A stretch of DNA of 64,000 nucleotides from Microplitis mediator (GCF_029852145.1 NC_079970.1:8308001-8372000); one strand, 5' to 3'. Numbered from the stretch's first letter, positions 1 to 10,089 are shown. Notes: generated from the sequence alone by a model not told the origin. Translations and numbers: made by a program.

Positions 1-62
1 GAGTACGTTTATTGATAAATTGTGTTTGAACATGGTTGATCTCGCTGAAATATTTACTAACG
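1..62 (+). CDS. Penultimate coding exon (partial) of an unidentified gene
   Basis: Read from base 2, this stretch is open and encodes STFIDKLCLNMVDLAEIFTN, then ends with one base of a split Gly codon before a good donor (CG|GTAAGA at 63). The exon starts outside the window. Joining base 62 to the acceptor at 2652 completes the Gly codon and keeps the frame open to a stop at 2792-2794, which is the main support for the call. I do not recognise the protein family. The visible C-terminus mixes hydrophobic and polar residues and has no obvious domain signature. The gene converges on the minus-strand pigs gene. Confidence 0.6.
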
Positions 63-355
63 GTAAGATCAATACCTTATTTAATTTATTATTATTTGTT
101 AAGATAAATGATTTAAAATAATATACTAGTTAATAATTAAGAATATCCAATTATGTTTTCTCAATTAATAAGATGAAGAGTGTATTTATTTTTGTCATTA
201 GTTATTTTTAAAATACTTATATAATTTCATAGTTCCCGTATAAATTATTTTACTAAATGAAATACTGCTGTCTATTAAGATAATAAAAAATGATTGTCTA
301 TTATTTTTCTATAGATTGATTAATATTTATATTGATGACTTTTTGAATTTATTTA

Positions 356-680
356 CTGTACCTGAAAATCGAAACGTTTTTCGTGGAACGAAAATAAAAA
401 AACAAAATGAAAAGTAAAAAATCTATTGGATCTAGATTTATAAAATATTTCGCTTATGTCGGACCTCGTTATAAAACTATTTTGCCGCCTTTTTTATAAA
501 CCAGGTATCGCGATAGTTTGAGAGAAAAATTAACAGTCTTATAACGAGGTCTTACTGTAGTATGTCAGTCGAAAATTGCAACCACCCCCAATTACCCCTT
601 ACGTCACTTTTAAGCAATCGAATTACATAGATTTTTTTTTATTTTCGTTGCGCGAAAAATGTATTGATCTTCAGGTACAT
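356..680. mobile_element. 8-bp-TSD MITE family, copy 1 (interrupted)
   Basis: Terminal inverted repeats GTACCTGAAAATCG and TGATCTTCAGGTAC, with matching subterminal TTTTTCG and CGCGAAAAA. The flanks are an 8-bp direct repeat, TTTATTTA at 348-355 and 681-688, read as a target-site duplication. Two further copies (40724-40928 and 42216-42415) share the ends, the internal TGAAATGTTTC and the CGAATTACATA motifs, and also carry 8-bp flanking repeats. This copy is longer because a second MITE (455-558) sits inside it. The 8-bp TSD fits hAT, P or Mutator-type transposases, but the TIR does not let me choose. No transposase is present. Confidence 0.8.
455..558. mobile_element. Pogo/Tigger-like MITE, copy 1, nested in 356-680
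   Basis: About 100 bp with inverted ends GTCGGACCTCGTTATAA and TTATAACGAGGTCTTACTG, flanked by TA. Ends of the CAGT..ACCTCGTT type recall Tigger/pogo elements of the Tc1-mariner superfamily (family knowledge). The core contains a near-palindrome around TATCGCGATA. A second copy lies at 5679-5780 with the core in the opposite orientation. The left terminus here is slightly eroded. Non-autonomous. Confidence 0.75.
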
Positions 681-705
681 TTTATTTAAACAATCAAAGT
701 TATTT

Positions 706-1039
706 TATTTGTTATTAAAGGAATAATGGCTTTACTGATCTGCTTAATTGACAATTTTATTAGATTCTAAACTTCGTATGAGTGATTAGGTGATTACATA
801 TGGATGATGCTCACTGATTTCCATACATCATTAGGAAATAATCGGAGACCAAAAGATGTTCAATTTATAAAGATGTAAAAAACTAATGAGCCCAGCAAAT
901 ATATTCGAGGTGAAATCGACTTTTTTCTGATAATGCATGCCAATAATATTTATATCTAATCACTCGTACGAAGTTTATAATCTAATAAAACCGTCAATTA
1001 AGCAGATCAGTAAAGCCGTATTTCCTTAAATAACAAATA
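706..1039. mobile_element. Long-TIR element of about 330 bp
   Basis: Two arms of about 75-80 bp are inverted copies of each other. The left arm runs through GGCTTTACTGATCTGC and TTCGTATGAGTGATTAG, the right arm through CTAATCACTCGTACGAA and GCAGATCAGTAAAGCC. The similarity continues outward to ATTTGTTATT on both sides, so the outer limits are approximate. The middle (about 180 bp) is not repeated elsewhere in the window. One end of a related copy is found at 57993-58033. No TSD is clear and no coding potential is visible. Confidence 0.7.
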
Positions 1040-1773
1040 TATTAAATAGACATGTTACTTGAAACTTGAATAATTGTTTGATTAATCTATAAATTAATTA
1101 AAACAATTATTAATTGGTATCAGATAATCGAGATGTTGCAATTAAGTTTTTATTGTAAAGAACTAAAGTTTTTGATTGATGACCGTATATTTAAATTTTA
1201 ATTTGACTTATAATCAACAAATTTGAGAACTTGAAAAAGTCACAATAATTAAGTGACGAAACGTCGTTCAAAAAATTAATGTTTCATTAATTTATCAATT
1301 AATTTGTCCAGAATACCCGTGATAAAAAATTTTTAGATATAGTGAAAAGGTTATTATTTATAAACACTAAAAATATATATTAGTAAATCAAAATTTGAAT
1401 GCCTGTAATTTTAAAAACAATTTTTTTACGATAATTTAGTTTGGAATTTTATTTATTGATTATTGATTAATTTCTAATAAAAAACTTTTGTTTGATTTTT
1501 TAATAATGTCAATTGATATAATTTTTATAGAATCAGTTTTAAAGTGTGTTATTTTTTAACGATTAATCGGAGATCTTTGGTTTGTAAAATAACAATAATT
1601 ACTTTTTTTTTATTCTACTATTCTTCTAATTTTTTTGGTATAACAGGGGTTATCAGACATTTTCGGCTGAGTTTTTTTCGGAAGCAAAATCTTTAAATAC
1701 AAAATATAGACCGCTTATTGCTGCACTACTGTCTAATCTAGCGAAGTGCGCTTTAATTGTTTTATAATATTCG

Positions 1774-1876
1774 TTTGTTTAAGAGAAAAACTCGACCAAA
1801 GTTTCCATTTACTGCACAAGTGCAATAAAGATAGTACCATTTGAAGACTTGAGTGCAATAGAGAGAAAAGTGCAAA
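1774..1876 (+). repeat. Dispersed repeat shared with 18478-18595
   Basis: Contains CAAAGTTTCCATTTACTG, then AAGTGCAA and a GAGTGCAATAGAGA stretch. The same order of motifs, diverged and in the same orientation, occurs at 18478-18595. Type unknown; possibly the edge of a larger mobile element. Confidence 0.5.
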
Positions 1877-1883
1877 CCCCTCA

Positions 1884-2127
1884 CACTGAAAAAAAAAAAT
1901 ACTGTTTTCAAGTATTTGCGTGTTTGAATCCTCCCGAGAAAATTATTTGTTTAATCTTAGTAATAATGTACTCCAACCAAGAATATTTTCTTAAAATAAG
2001 TATAAAAATTCTTCAATCAAGAAAATATTACTTGGTTGGAGTATATTTTTACTATGATTAGACAAATATTTACTCGGGAGGATTCAAACACGCAGATACT
2101 TGAAAACAGTATTTTTTTCTTTCAGTG
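1884..2127. mobile_element. Near-perfect palindromic (foldback) element
   Basis: Starts CACTGAAAAAAA and ends TTTTTTTCTTTCAGTG. The two halves are close reverse complements over about 100 bp each: GTTTGAATCCTCCCGAG in the left arm, CTCGGGAGGATTCAAAC in the right arm, and ACTCCAACCAAG against CTTGGTTGGAGT near the centre. Both sides are flanked by CA. It lies in an intron and would fold into a long hairpin in RNA. Two short open frames inside it are a by-product of the symmetry. Confidence 0.75.
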
Positions 2128-2651
2128 CATAATTGAAAAAGTTTTTAATAAAGAAATTAGAATATTAGTTTTTTTTAAAACTATTTACCAAATTATGATT
2201 ATAGTTTTTTTCTCTTTTTAATGTTATTAAATTTTTTACATAAAATTTGAATTATTATTATTGTCAATTCATTAATTTATTTATTGTCAAATATCCATTA
2301 ATTTATAATTGACAACTTAAAACTATTAAATTTGAATAATAAACAATAGAAATAAATTTCCGCATGTTTCTGACATCTATGACATTTTCAATTATTTCTA
2401 TGATATATTCTAGTTGAATGTCTATCGTATTATTTTATTTGCATTAAGCAATTTTAAATAAAAATTAAATCTACGATGATAAGCACTTTAATCCATCACT
2501 ATCATAACAGCCTCGACAATATTATCTGTCAAATAAACTTCCGAACTCGATAGCTCTTAAACTTCTTACCATGTTAAGGTTTTAATATAAAGTCTTAATT
2601 TTTTTTCTTTCATCAACTTTATTTATTTTTTTTTTATTTTTTGCAATTTAG

Positions 2652-2794
2652 GCGATCGATTGAACTTCGTTGCGGTTGGAGCACCGTCAGGTTTCTTAAC
2701 TGATTGGATTGCTGTCCAAGTTTCTGCGGTTCTGACAGATTTAAAAAAAGATGCCGGCGTCAACAATTCTGAATCAGAATTGAGTGAATCTTAG
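2652..2794 (+). CDS. Terminal coding exon of the unidentified left-edge gene
   Basis: Begins after TTTGCAATTTAG. Entering with one base from the previous exon it reads GDRLNFVAVGAPSGFLTDW, continues IAVQVSAVLTDLKKDAG and ends in a Ser/Glu-rich tail with SELSES before TAG at 2792-2794. The frame agreement with the exon ending at 62, the splice signals and the more GC-rich codons against an AT-rich background make it a credible real exon. I cannot name the protein. No membrane segment, signal or repeat is visible in the 67 residues seen. Confidence 0.65.
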
Positions 2795-2951
2795 TAAGCT
2801 GTCAACTTACATTCGTATTATTATGTTTACGGTGAGCAGAATATTTTCAATATAATACATATCAAATATTTTATCTTTCATGCCAATAATATTTATCACG
2901 TCGGAATATTTTTTAAATAATTACGAGAATTTAACATAATTAATTATTATG

Positions 2952-2975
2952 AATAAAAAAAAAAGTTAAAATAAA
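2952..2975 (+). terminator. Candidate poly(A) signals of the left-edge gene
   Basis: AATAAA at 2952-2957 and again at 2970-2975, about 160-180 bases after the stop at 2794, in the plus orientation. AT-rich sequence makes chance hexamers common, so this is only positional support. Confidence 0.4.
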
Positions 2976-3546
2976 TAAATTAACATTATAATGTTTCATA
3001 ACATGTTTATATAATATAATATAATACATAATTCATTACATGATGCAAATTATTAAAATTCGCCAGTAATTTAATGCTTTAAATATTTAAAATAGCGTGA
3101 ATAAAAAAATATTTTAAAAGTACGTGGTAAAAATAAAGTATTAATACAGATTTCTATTAAATAAAGTTTCGCAGTACTCGTGGAAAAATATTCAAACTCA
3201 GTACAAACGATAACTTTTAAAGCCTAAAAAAAAAATAAAATAAAAATAAAAATTCAAAATTCCCGTTTCGTTATAAACCCGCATTGAATTTTTACGACCG
3301 ACTATGACGCAAAAAAAAAAAAACAAGGTTTACCAGATCTCTGTCTCTCTTTGTTTCTTTAAACTCCTGAGTGTTGTTTTTCTGGTGTGGTAAATTAAGC
3401 AATTCGGATGCCAAACCAATACCCATAACATTCGGACTGTCCACCACAAGTGCCGTCCTTAAGTTATTCTCTCTTCGGAACAAACTTCATACTGATTACT
3501 TTTTTATAATAATTATTTTTGTAAGCTTAATATAATATATTTTTGC
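2976..3546. other. Intergenic stretch, no confident gene
   Basis: AT-rich. A 63-codon minus-strand open frame (3483-3292) contains a more GC-rich core with LVVDSPNVMGIGLASELL and a possible donor (CTG|GTAAAC). Its upstream side has a stop in the best acceptor frame and no partner exon, so it is not called as a gene. Confidence 0.4.
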
Positions 3547-3617
3547 TCAGAGTCCCTCGAGGTCTGCCGTAGCCTCGTTATCGCTGTCACTCAGCACCTT
3601 GATTTTATTACACATAT
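3547..3617 (-). CDS. Candidate terminal exon, unidentified protein
   Basis: The minus strand shows a very strong acceptor (a run of about 20 T, then CAAG) followed by an open frame read from the third base: MCNKIKVLSDSDNEATADLE, then GL and TGA at 3549-3547. The acidic, GC-rich codons stand out from the surroundings. It must be entered in phase 1. The 42-nt candidate exon at 4148-4107 ends in phase 1 in one of its open frames. It could be a far-downstream alternative 3' exon of pigs or the end of an unrelated minus-strand gene. Transcript data are needed to decide. Confidence 0.35.
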
Positions 3618-4099
3618 CTTGAAAAAAAAAAAAAAAAAATTAAATTAAATTAACTTGAAGATAAAAAAATATAAATTTATTGTATAAAGTATTGAGTCAA
3701 ACGAAATTTTCCGATACTAATTTTCTATATTTTACCACAAATGATGAGGTAGACATGTTGTATCAATTAAAAACACGGTAACGATCTTCCTTGACCCCGC
3801 AAGTTGAGTTCAGTGTGTTCGGGAAGGCAAATTGGTCGCGGCGACATAAACTGATTTCATACGCGTGTACATTATTTAGGAAATAACCTCGAAGTAATTC
3901 GATGGATAATTTTTTCGACCGGTTGACCCGTGTTCCTTATAGGGATAGTCGTGTTAATAGGAAGTAAATATCCTTGCAAAGGCGCCCATATACTTTCATA
4001 TACGTGCATCGCAATCTCGTTGTTGTCGTCGTCGTCGCCGTCCCAGTCTCAGTCTCGGTCTTCGTATTGTACCTTGCTGATCATCGTCCACCGCATGTA

Positions 4100-4350
4100 T
4101 ACTTACGGCCTCCAATGTGAAAACGATCTCGAATAAAAGTTTTGCCATCTAAGGGAGTCAAAAGGAAGGACCGAGGTAAACACACACATACGCGCATACA
4201 CACAAAACTCAGACATAAGTTTATAAGAAATAATATATAAGGACATACACAAATGTATAAATGAACACACGCACCGAGCAATCGCCTCAGGGGAGTTCAT
4301 GGCCTTCCGGCAAGGCGATACTGCCACCGGCGAAATTTGATGAGGGAGAG
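4100..4350. repeat. Tandem-duplicated segment, copy B
   Basis: Shares several blocks in the same order with 4640-4880: GTTTTGCCATCTAAGG against GTTTTACCATCTAAGG, GGCCTCC against GGCCTCT, and ATACTGCCACCGGCGA against ATATTGCCACGGGCGA. Between the blocks both copies carry unrelated low-complexity sequence. The copies are about 540 bp apart in direct orientation. Confidence 0.55.
4107..4148 (-). CDS. Candidate 42-nt exon with consensus splice sites
   Basis: Acceptor CTTTTGACTCCCTTAG and donor GCC|GTAAGTAT bracket 42 nt on the minus strand. All three frames are open; the one that joins the candidate exon at 3617-3547 in phase reads GKTFIRDRFHIGG. A diverged second copy of the acceptor side lies at about 4697-4660 and has a stop in that frame and no donor. 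Short length makes this weak. Confidence 0.3.
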
Positions 4351-4639
4351 TCATCAATCTTTTCTCTATACTCATAAATATATGACTTACTACCGGACCA
4401 ATATGTCGTTTACTTATTTTAATAACTACACTTACCAGTGGTAATGTGATATTTCTTTAAATATGAGAGCGATATGATTTGTTTAAGCTATTAAACGTAG
4501 CTTGACATATGTCAAATATATAATAAAGATTGTTTGTACTTATATATATTTTGTTTTTTACTGGTGGCAGTAATGCACTAGAATTGATTTTAGTACAGGC
4601 TATAGGATAATTACAATTTTTTATTACAACAGGTATAGT

Positions 4640-4880
4640 GGAGGTTTGTTTCTTTGACTCTTGGCCTCTGCAGAGGGAAAGATCATTTCAAATAAATGTT
4701 TTACCATCTAAGGAAGTCCTAAGGTCCATGTTGTGTCGTCAACACGCGTTTTACATTTTTATTTATTTCACTTTAGCTTTATTTTATTATTTATTATTAT
4801 TATTGTTATTATTATTTGATAGAGTTCACGGTCTTACTGACCGATATATTGCCACGGGCGAGACGAGTTAGGAGTACACT
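4640..4880. repeat. Tandem-duplicated segment, copy A
   Basis: Diverged partner of 4100-4350. It carries an ATT-repeat microsatellite (about 4780-4816) in the region where copy B has unrelated sequence. The exon-like unit seen in copy B has lost its donor and gained a stop here, so this copy looks decayed. Confidence 0.5.
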
Positions 4881-4889
4881 GATCTTACA

Positions 4890-5560
4890 ATTAGTCATGC
4901 GCCATTCGTTTTAAATACCTCAAGGATATAACTTTGATAAATTTTAAATTATCAATTATTGTTGGATGACTAAAATTTATAAACATTTTATATTGGTGGT
5001 TAAATTTACGTATACTATTAATAATTTTATGGAAATATTTATTAATAGATTGTACTGTAAAATGACTCAATGACACTTGTTAATTTGTTTGAACTTGCCG
5101 GATAAATTTAACGAATGCGGGCTCATTGATATACGCTCTGTAAATTAAGTAATCAATGGAGAAAAAAATTTTTTTTTTTATTTATTGCTGTTATTTTTAC
5201 TAAATCCATAAAGTTTTTATTTTAAGTATACATCAAAATTGAAAAAAACAATTGATCAATTTAGTTGGTCATGGATAAAGCACCCGGTACTCCAAATTAG
5301 TATACCATAAAGAAAGATGACTCTTTCACAACAAGGAAGAAAAAGTATAAACACGCAATAAAAGTGTCTCTGCACGTGCGAATCCGAGGACTCGAGCAAT
5401 CCACGGATGCATAATGCAATACAGTGTAGTGTATGTTTACTTGTCAGAAAGTCACAAGAAAAAGCCTTTGAGAGTATGCCCTTAAATGTCTTCAGTGATA
5501 CCGCTCTAGACAACGGAAAGTGTATATTTATACAAAGAGTTTTATTTTAAATTTAATTAT
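4890..5560. other. Intergenic sequence without recognised features
   Basis: AT-rich sequence. The short open frames on the minus strand (5076-4891, 5513-5256) have no splice context or recognisable protein content. Confidence 0.4.
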
Positions 5561-5678
5561 TTATTTCATTTGTAGAAATACATTTATTTTAGATTCATTG
5601 TTATAAATTTTTTTTGATTTTCAAAGATCATTGTCATGGAAATTTATTAATTTTACATGAATATGGATTTTTTACATA

Positions 5679-5780
5679 CAGTAGGACCTCGTTATAAGGC
5701 TTTTAGTATCTCTCTCAAACTATCGCGATATCTGGTTTATAAAAAAGACAGAATGGCAGTCTTATAACGAGGTCCGACTG
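5679..5780. mobile_element. Pogo/Tigger-like MITE, copy 2, inserted in R1
   Basis: 102 bp with ends CAGTAGGACCTCGTTATAAG and CTTATAACGAGGTCCGACTG, flanked by TA on both sides. The corresponding R1 sequence at 11.4 kb continues across the site without the element, which confirms insertion at TA. It is the better preserved of the two copies in the window. Confidence 0.85.
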
Positions 5781-6035
5781 TAATTAAAAAAATTAAAGCA
5801 TTATTTTTTAATGAAAATATAATGTGGCTGTTTAAAAGTATCTGTTCTATATGATTTATCAACATATTGAGTTATATTTTAATTCAAAAAATTTTTAAAA
5901 TACAGTACTAACTTTTTTTTTTTTAAACCGTAATTAGTTTTTGATAATTGTGAGTTTATTAAAGTCTTGTTATAAAATTTTAAGCATTTAAAAACTATTT
6001 ATATATGAAAAAAAAAAAAAAAACAAATTTTCACT

Positions 6036-6425
6036 ACCTGCACCAAAAGTTTTAATTGGACGGATTTTTGCCTTGTTTATAGGGAAGAAAGTCGTTCTTT
6101 TCATTTATGAGACAAATAGTATGTTACACACCAAGGGAGGGACATTCCAACCCTTGTGTATAATTGCCTATACTCTAGCAGAAGGTGAGGGTGGCAAACA
6201 CGCGAATTGAGACGTCCTACCTTCCTCCGTGTAAACAATTTTTCACCAGACCTTCACCTGAAAGTTTAAATTTTTGCCTCTGTTTGTAAAAAGAATGACA
6301 TATGCGCGTACGCAAATTTTTATCATTTATTTTCTCATAAGAGAAAAGAACAATTATCTTCCCTACAAACAGGGCACGAATTTAAACTTTCAGGCGTAAT
6401 CCACATGTTTGCCACCCTTGCTTGG
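6036..6425. mobile_element. Unclassified structured insertion in R1
   Basis: About 390 bp present here but not in the other R1 copies. Its ends form an imperfect inverted repeat of about 55 bp: GCCTTGTTTATAGGGAAG and CGTTCTTTTC on the left, GAAAAGAACAAT and CTTCCCTACAAACAGGGC on the right. A third, internal copy of the CTGAAAGTTTAAA motif and two copies of TTTGCCACCC or its complement add to the fold. Ends and TSD are not clear. Confidence 0.5.
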
Positions 6426-6536
6426 TCTATGGAGAATAAAAAAAATTTTTGAAATGAAATAAATTAAAATAAATTGTGATTTTAATTTTCATGACATTTA
6501 CGACTCGAAAATTCAAAGTAATATAAAAACAAAGTA

Positions 6537-6679
6537 AAATAAGAGACCTAGTACCTGATCAGGAAACTAGTACCCGATCACTTATGTACTTGTATATCTA
6601 TATTAACTAAATATAGATATACAAATACATAAGTGATCGGGTACTAGTTCCCTGATCGGGTATTAGGTCTTTTACCTTA
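6537..6679. mobile_element. TA-flanked palindromic MITE, copy 1
   Basis: 143 bp, almost fully self-complementary. The inner TIR reads GACCTAGTACCTGATCAGG, with its complement at the right end; the outer end is TAAGGTAAAAGACC. It is flanked by TA at 6535-6536 and 6680-6681 and inserted into R1. The second copy is 50774-50948. Confidence 0.85.
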
Positions 6680-6839
6680 TATAAATAAGTTAATATATAA
6701 TTATATTTAATATATCTGATTGATTTAAACTTGTTGATATCTTCAAGTAATTTGCTTTGAATTTAAAGTGAAATTTTTAACAGATACAGTTCATAAAAGA
6801 TAGTCTATTAAATTTTTTTTTTATTTAATTTTAATCAGA

Positions 6840-8060
6840 TATAGTCATAATGTTGAGTAGTGTTTTTTATGATAATAAAGTAATTAATTAGTAAATGAAA
6901 TAAATAATTAAATGACGTTAAATTTTTAAAAGTTGTTTTGTTAATTTTACGACATACTGTCGTCGGCGTTTGCCTACGCTCAGAGTTTGTTACTATGAAA
7001 TCGGTCGACGCTCTCTGTTGTTGGTAATGTTGTGTGAGTTTAAGTTGGCGCCAAATTCTTAACAACAAGGGATCTAAAATAAAAAGATGAGGTTTTTGAT
7101 GCACACAAGTTAAAACTAAACGGCAAGATTTATTTTGTATGAGTCAACAGCTCAACGCATAGTGCGCAATCCAATGCATACAAACTTCAATACAGTAAAC
7201 TCTGTATCTTTTAGTTGTATTGGTACTGGTCTTGTGTGCATTTAATACTAGTTTGGGATTATGAAAGGATAGGACGCGCGTAAAGTTACAGACGCGTAGG
7301 CCAATGTCTGTGTGTGTGATCATTTTGATGGGCGTTTTATATTCTGAAGTGCACCTACTGATTCAGTCTATCAAAGTAATATTAAGAAGACTTACTCATA
7401 CTTATCTTAGTTGTCTTACTTGTACTATTGCTCTCAAAGGTGCGTATATATGCACTTGCAGTTAATTGAAGTAGGAGAGATAGAAATAAATGAAATAGCT
7501 ACTGGTCAAATTTCAATGGTTACGCAGCCATGTCGGAATCTTAAGTACGCGGTTCCGGGGCTGAAAATAATTCACGACTAGCGGTCGCACGAACTGTCGA
7601 CCTGCGGCGAATGCAATGAGAGTAAAAAAGAGATTAATGTTTAAGAGTTAGCAAGTAGATTGAGGCTGAGATATGTTTTCTTTATATTATGTTTGTTGAT
7701 GCTTCTCTTAATGGATGATATTTTATGTCGAATTAAATAGTCGTTATAATTAATTATTAACTTTTTGTTTTTACTCAAGTTAGTAAAACGATAATGGATA
7801 TATAATATTGAGAATTAAATTTATTTTTTGTTTGTTAAATGTTACTTTGATTTTTATTTTTAGAACTTTGTTGAGTCTAGATAAATATTTTATGCACGTT
7901 TTCAGATTGTTTTGTTTTTAGTAAAAAAATTATAGGTTTGTTAAAGTTAAACCCATAATTTAGGTACATAATTTTAAATTATTGTTTTTCAATCATTGAA
8001 ATTTTTTTTACGTCAGTTGAAATTCAATGCTACTTGAATTAAAGAAAAAAAAATTTTTTT
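6840..8060. other. Intergenic, with a GC-richer island at about 6960-7620
   Basis: Within an AT-rich background, 6960-7060, 7130-7340 and 7500-7620 are GC-richer and CpG-containing. Short frames with coding-like composition occur on both strands at 7530-7610, but none continues, so I call no exon. It could be regulatory or noncoding-RNA sequence. Confidence 0.35.
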
Positions 8061-8068
8061 TTCTTTAA

Positions 8069-8731
8069 GGGGGACCACTAGGGTAAAATTTTGAAAAATG
8101 AATTCATTTTTTTCAGCATATCTCGATAGTCTATACCTTCGAGAATAACATACTAAAATTTAAAGTGCATATCTCGAATAGTTTTTTTGAGTTGCAGCCA
8201 TCTGAAGAGCAGCCGCTTATCGGTTCTCGAAAATACATTTTTCAAAATTGCTGCATCTATAACTCAAAGACAAATCATCCGATCAATTTGATTCGCATTG
8301 CAGCTTCTTTTATATGTGTTTCTACGTACCATGAACCTCCAGTTTTCCGATCGAATCAAAAATTTAATTTTGGCAGGCCAAAAATCATCAAATTTTTTTT
8401 TAAAAACTCCGCCATTATGTTAAATTTCGATTTTTTTCTTAGTTCGAGGGTCACGGTACGGGAAATACCTTCTAGTTTAATAAACTTTCTGGTTTTTTTT
8501 ATTTCATACACTGTGAAGGTCGCTATCACTGCTACATTGGGGGGACTTCTTTTTTTGGAGCGTTAAGAGATTGTGAACAATTCGCTGAATTTGAATTTTT
8601 TCGTCCAAAAATTACATCTTGGATTCATTATATATCCACAAATATATTCTTAAAACATTTAAACATTTCACGCATTTCATGCAGCTCCCAAAAATCATCT
8701 TTTTCTCGGGCGGTCATGCTAGTGACCCCCC
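8069..8731. mobile_element. TTAA-flanked DNA transposon, non-autonomous
   Basis: 663 bp between TTAA at 8065-8068 and TTAA at 8732-8735, with short inverted ends GGGGGACCACTAG and CTAGTGACCCCCC. TTAA targets are used by piggyBac and Kolobok families (family knowledge); the G-run ends favour Kolobok-like but this is inference. A 133-codon open frame at 8165-8566 starts at a non-ATG codon and shows no transposase motif, so it is probably fortuitous. Confidence 0.75.
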
Positions 8732-8739
8732 TTAATGCT

Positions 8740-10080
8740 CAATATTTTTTAATTTTCTAAATGAGGAAAAAAGTTTATGTAAAATATTAAATTAATAATT
8801 TAAAAAAATACAGAAAACATAATTATGAATAACTAATAAATATTTTAATGTCAACATTCATAAATATGCATCACATTTCTATCACGAAACATATCAAATC
8901 ATTTTTTTTTATTCATATTCAATTGATTTCAATACTTTTGAATAATATATCCAATCTCCCCGGAAGTTTCCAGTAATTCTACATCTTTATTTTAAAAATA
9001 ATAGGTAGCTTTGAAACATAACTAGTTATTTTAAAATCAAATTATTACAAACAAAAAACAAACCCAATGTTATATCAATATTTAAAAAAAAAGAATAAAA
9101 TTAAATATTCTTCTCTAGTCATTATTAATTCAGCTTCCTACGTTATTATTTTTTTAAAATTCTTTACGTAATGAAAAAAAATTACCATAAAAAATTTTTT
9201 GGAAATTACATTAATTGCGTGTTACAGTGTCTGAGATAAAATAATAATAAATGAATGTACGAATAATTAGCCAGTATTATAAATCTTATTTTGACATTTT
9301 TGATAAGAAAATTGTCATGTAAATTATTATGGTGATGTCAAGGTTCCGAATTTTTGCGCACTATTAATATATTTATTATTTTCTTCTTTGTCATCCATAA
9401 TACATTCCAGTTGCAGGCTCATTCTGCTGATTATCATGATATTATTATAGCCGTAGACTCTTATTTACAGGCTACACCAAACTAAGAGGAGCCACTATAA
9501 TATATCTTTAACGACCCTGTGCTCTCCATATTCGGGCTCAATCATACTGGCGAATGGATTTACCTTTCTCGTATTACGACTTTACGCCCGTTCGATTTTA
9601 AAAATAAAACAAATATTTTAAAAATCTTTAAATATAAACAGGAAATACATATTAAATTATCGCTTCCTTAATACGAAAATAAATATTTTTTAAAAAGTTA
9701 ATCATACTTATTTTTAACTTTTAATTATTCTTATCCGATTATTTTTCTGTTCAATTGTCCAGATTATTTTCTCAGTGACCCTCGAGTTTCCTTATTCGAA
9801 TTTAATCGCGGTACAAGACTCGACGCCCTGTCGTGTCCGAGGACAAACAGCATCTTGTTGTCACGTTATTTTCATGTGCAATATCCTCTATAAACATTCA
9901 ATTTATCAGCAACAAATTAATAGTATGATAAATATAAATTTTATAAGTAACACACAGTACAATGAATAGTAATAACAATAAAATAAATGCTGCTAAATTA
10001 GAGTTTATCGGTGCACGTTCAACAACATACACATAAAATTGAATTAAATTTTTCTACTACTCCGTATAATTAATTGCAAA
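8740..10080. other. Intergenic AT-rich sequence, nothing recognised
   Basis: No inverted ends, no splice-flanked coding and no RNA gene seen. A slightly GC-richer patch lies at about 9410-9600 and another at 9770-9880. Confidence 0.4.
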
Positions 10081-10089
10081 CCCCCACTG

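Larger units (their letters stand above)
63..2651 (+). other. Intron of the left-edge gene, rich in MITEs
   Basis: GT-AG intron (GTAAGA donor; acceptor TTTGCAATTTAG preceded by a long T-rich tract from about 2596). It carries an 8-bp-TSD element (356-680) that holds a pogo-like MITE, a long-TIR element (706-1039), a repeat shared with 18.5 kb (1774-1876) and a palindromic element (1884-2127). The remaining sequence, about 1.6 kb, is AT-rich and shows nothing else I can name. Confidence 0.55.
5580..6800 (+). repeat. Dispersed repeat R1, copy 1, broken by three insertions
   Basis: Diverged copy of the sequence at 19570-20880 and 20880-21190 (same strand) and, inverted, at 10090-11530. Shared blocks include TTTTTGATAATTGTGAG, AAAATTTTTAAAATACAG, GATTTTAATTTTYATGAC and CTTCAAGTAATTTG. 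Compared with those copies, three foreign pieces interrupt it: a pogo-like MITE (5679-5780), a structured piece of about 390 bp (about 6036-6425) and a TA-flanked palindrome (6537-6679). The class of R1 is unknown and I see no reading frame in it. Confidence 0.65.

Noticed and set aside
8165..8566. 133-codon open frame on the plus strand
   Set aside because: It lies wholly inside a TTAA-flanked non-autonomous transposon, starts at a non-ATG codon and has no recognisable motif.
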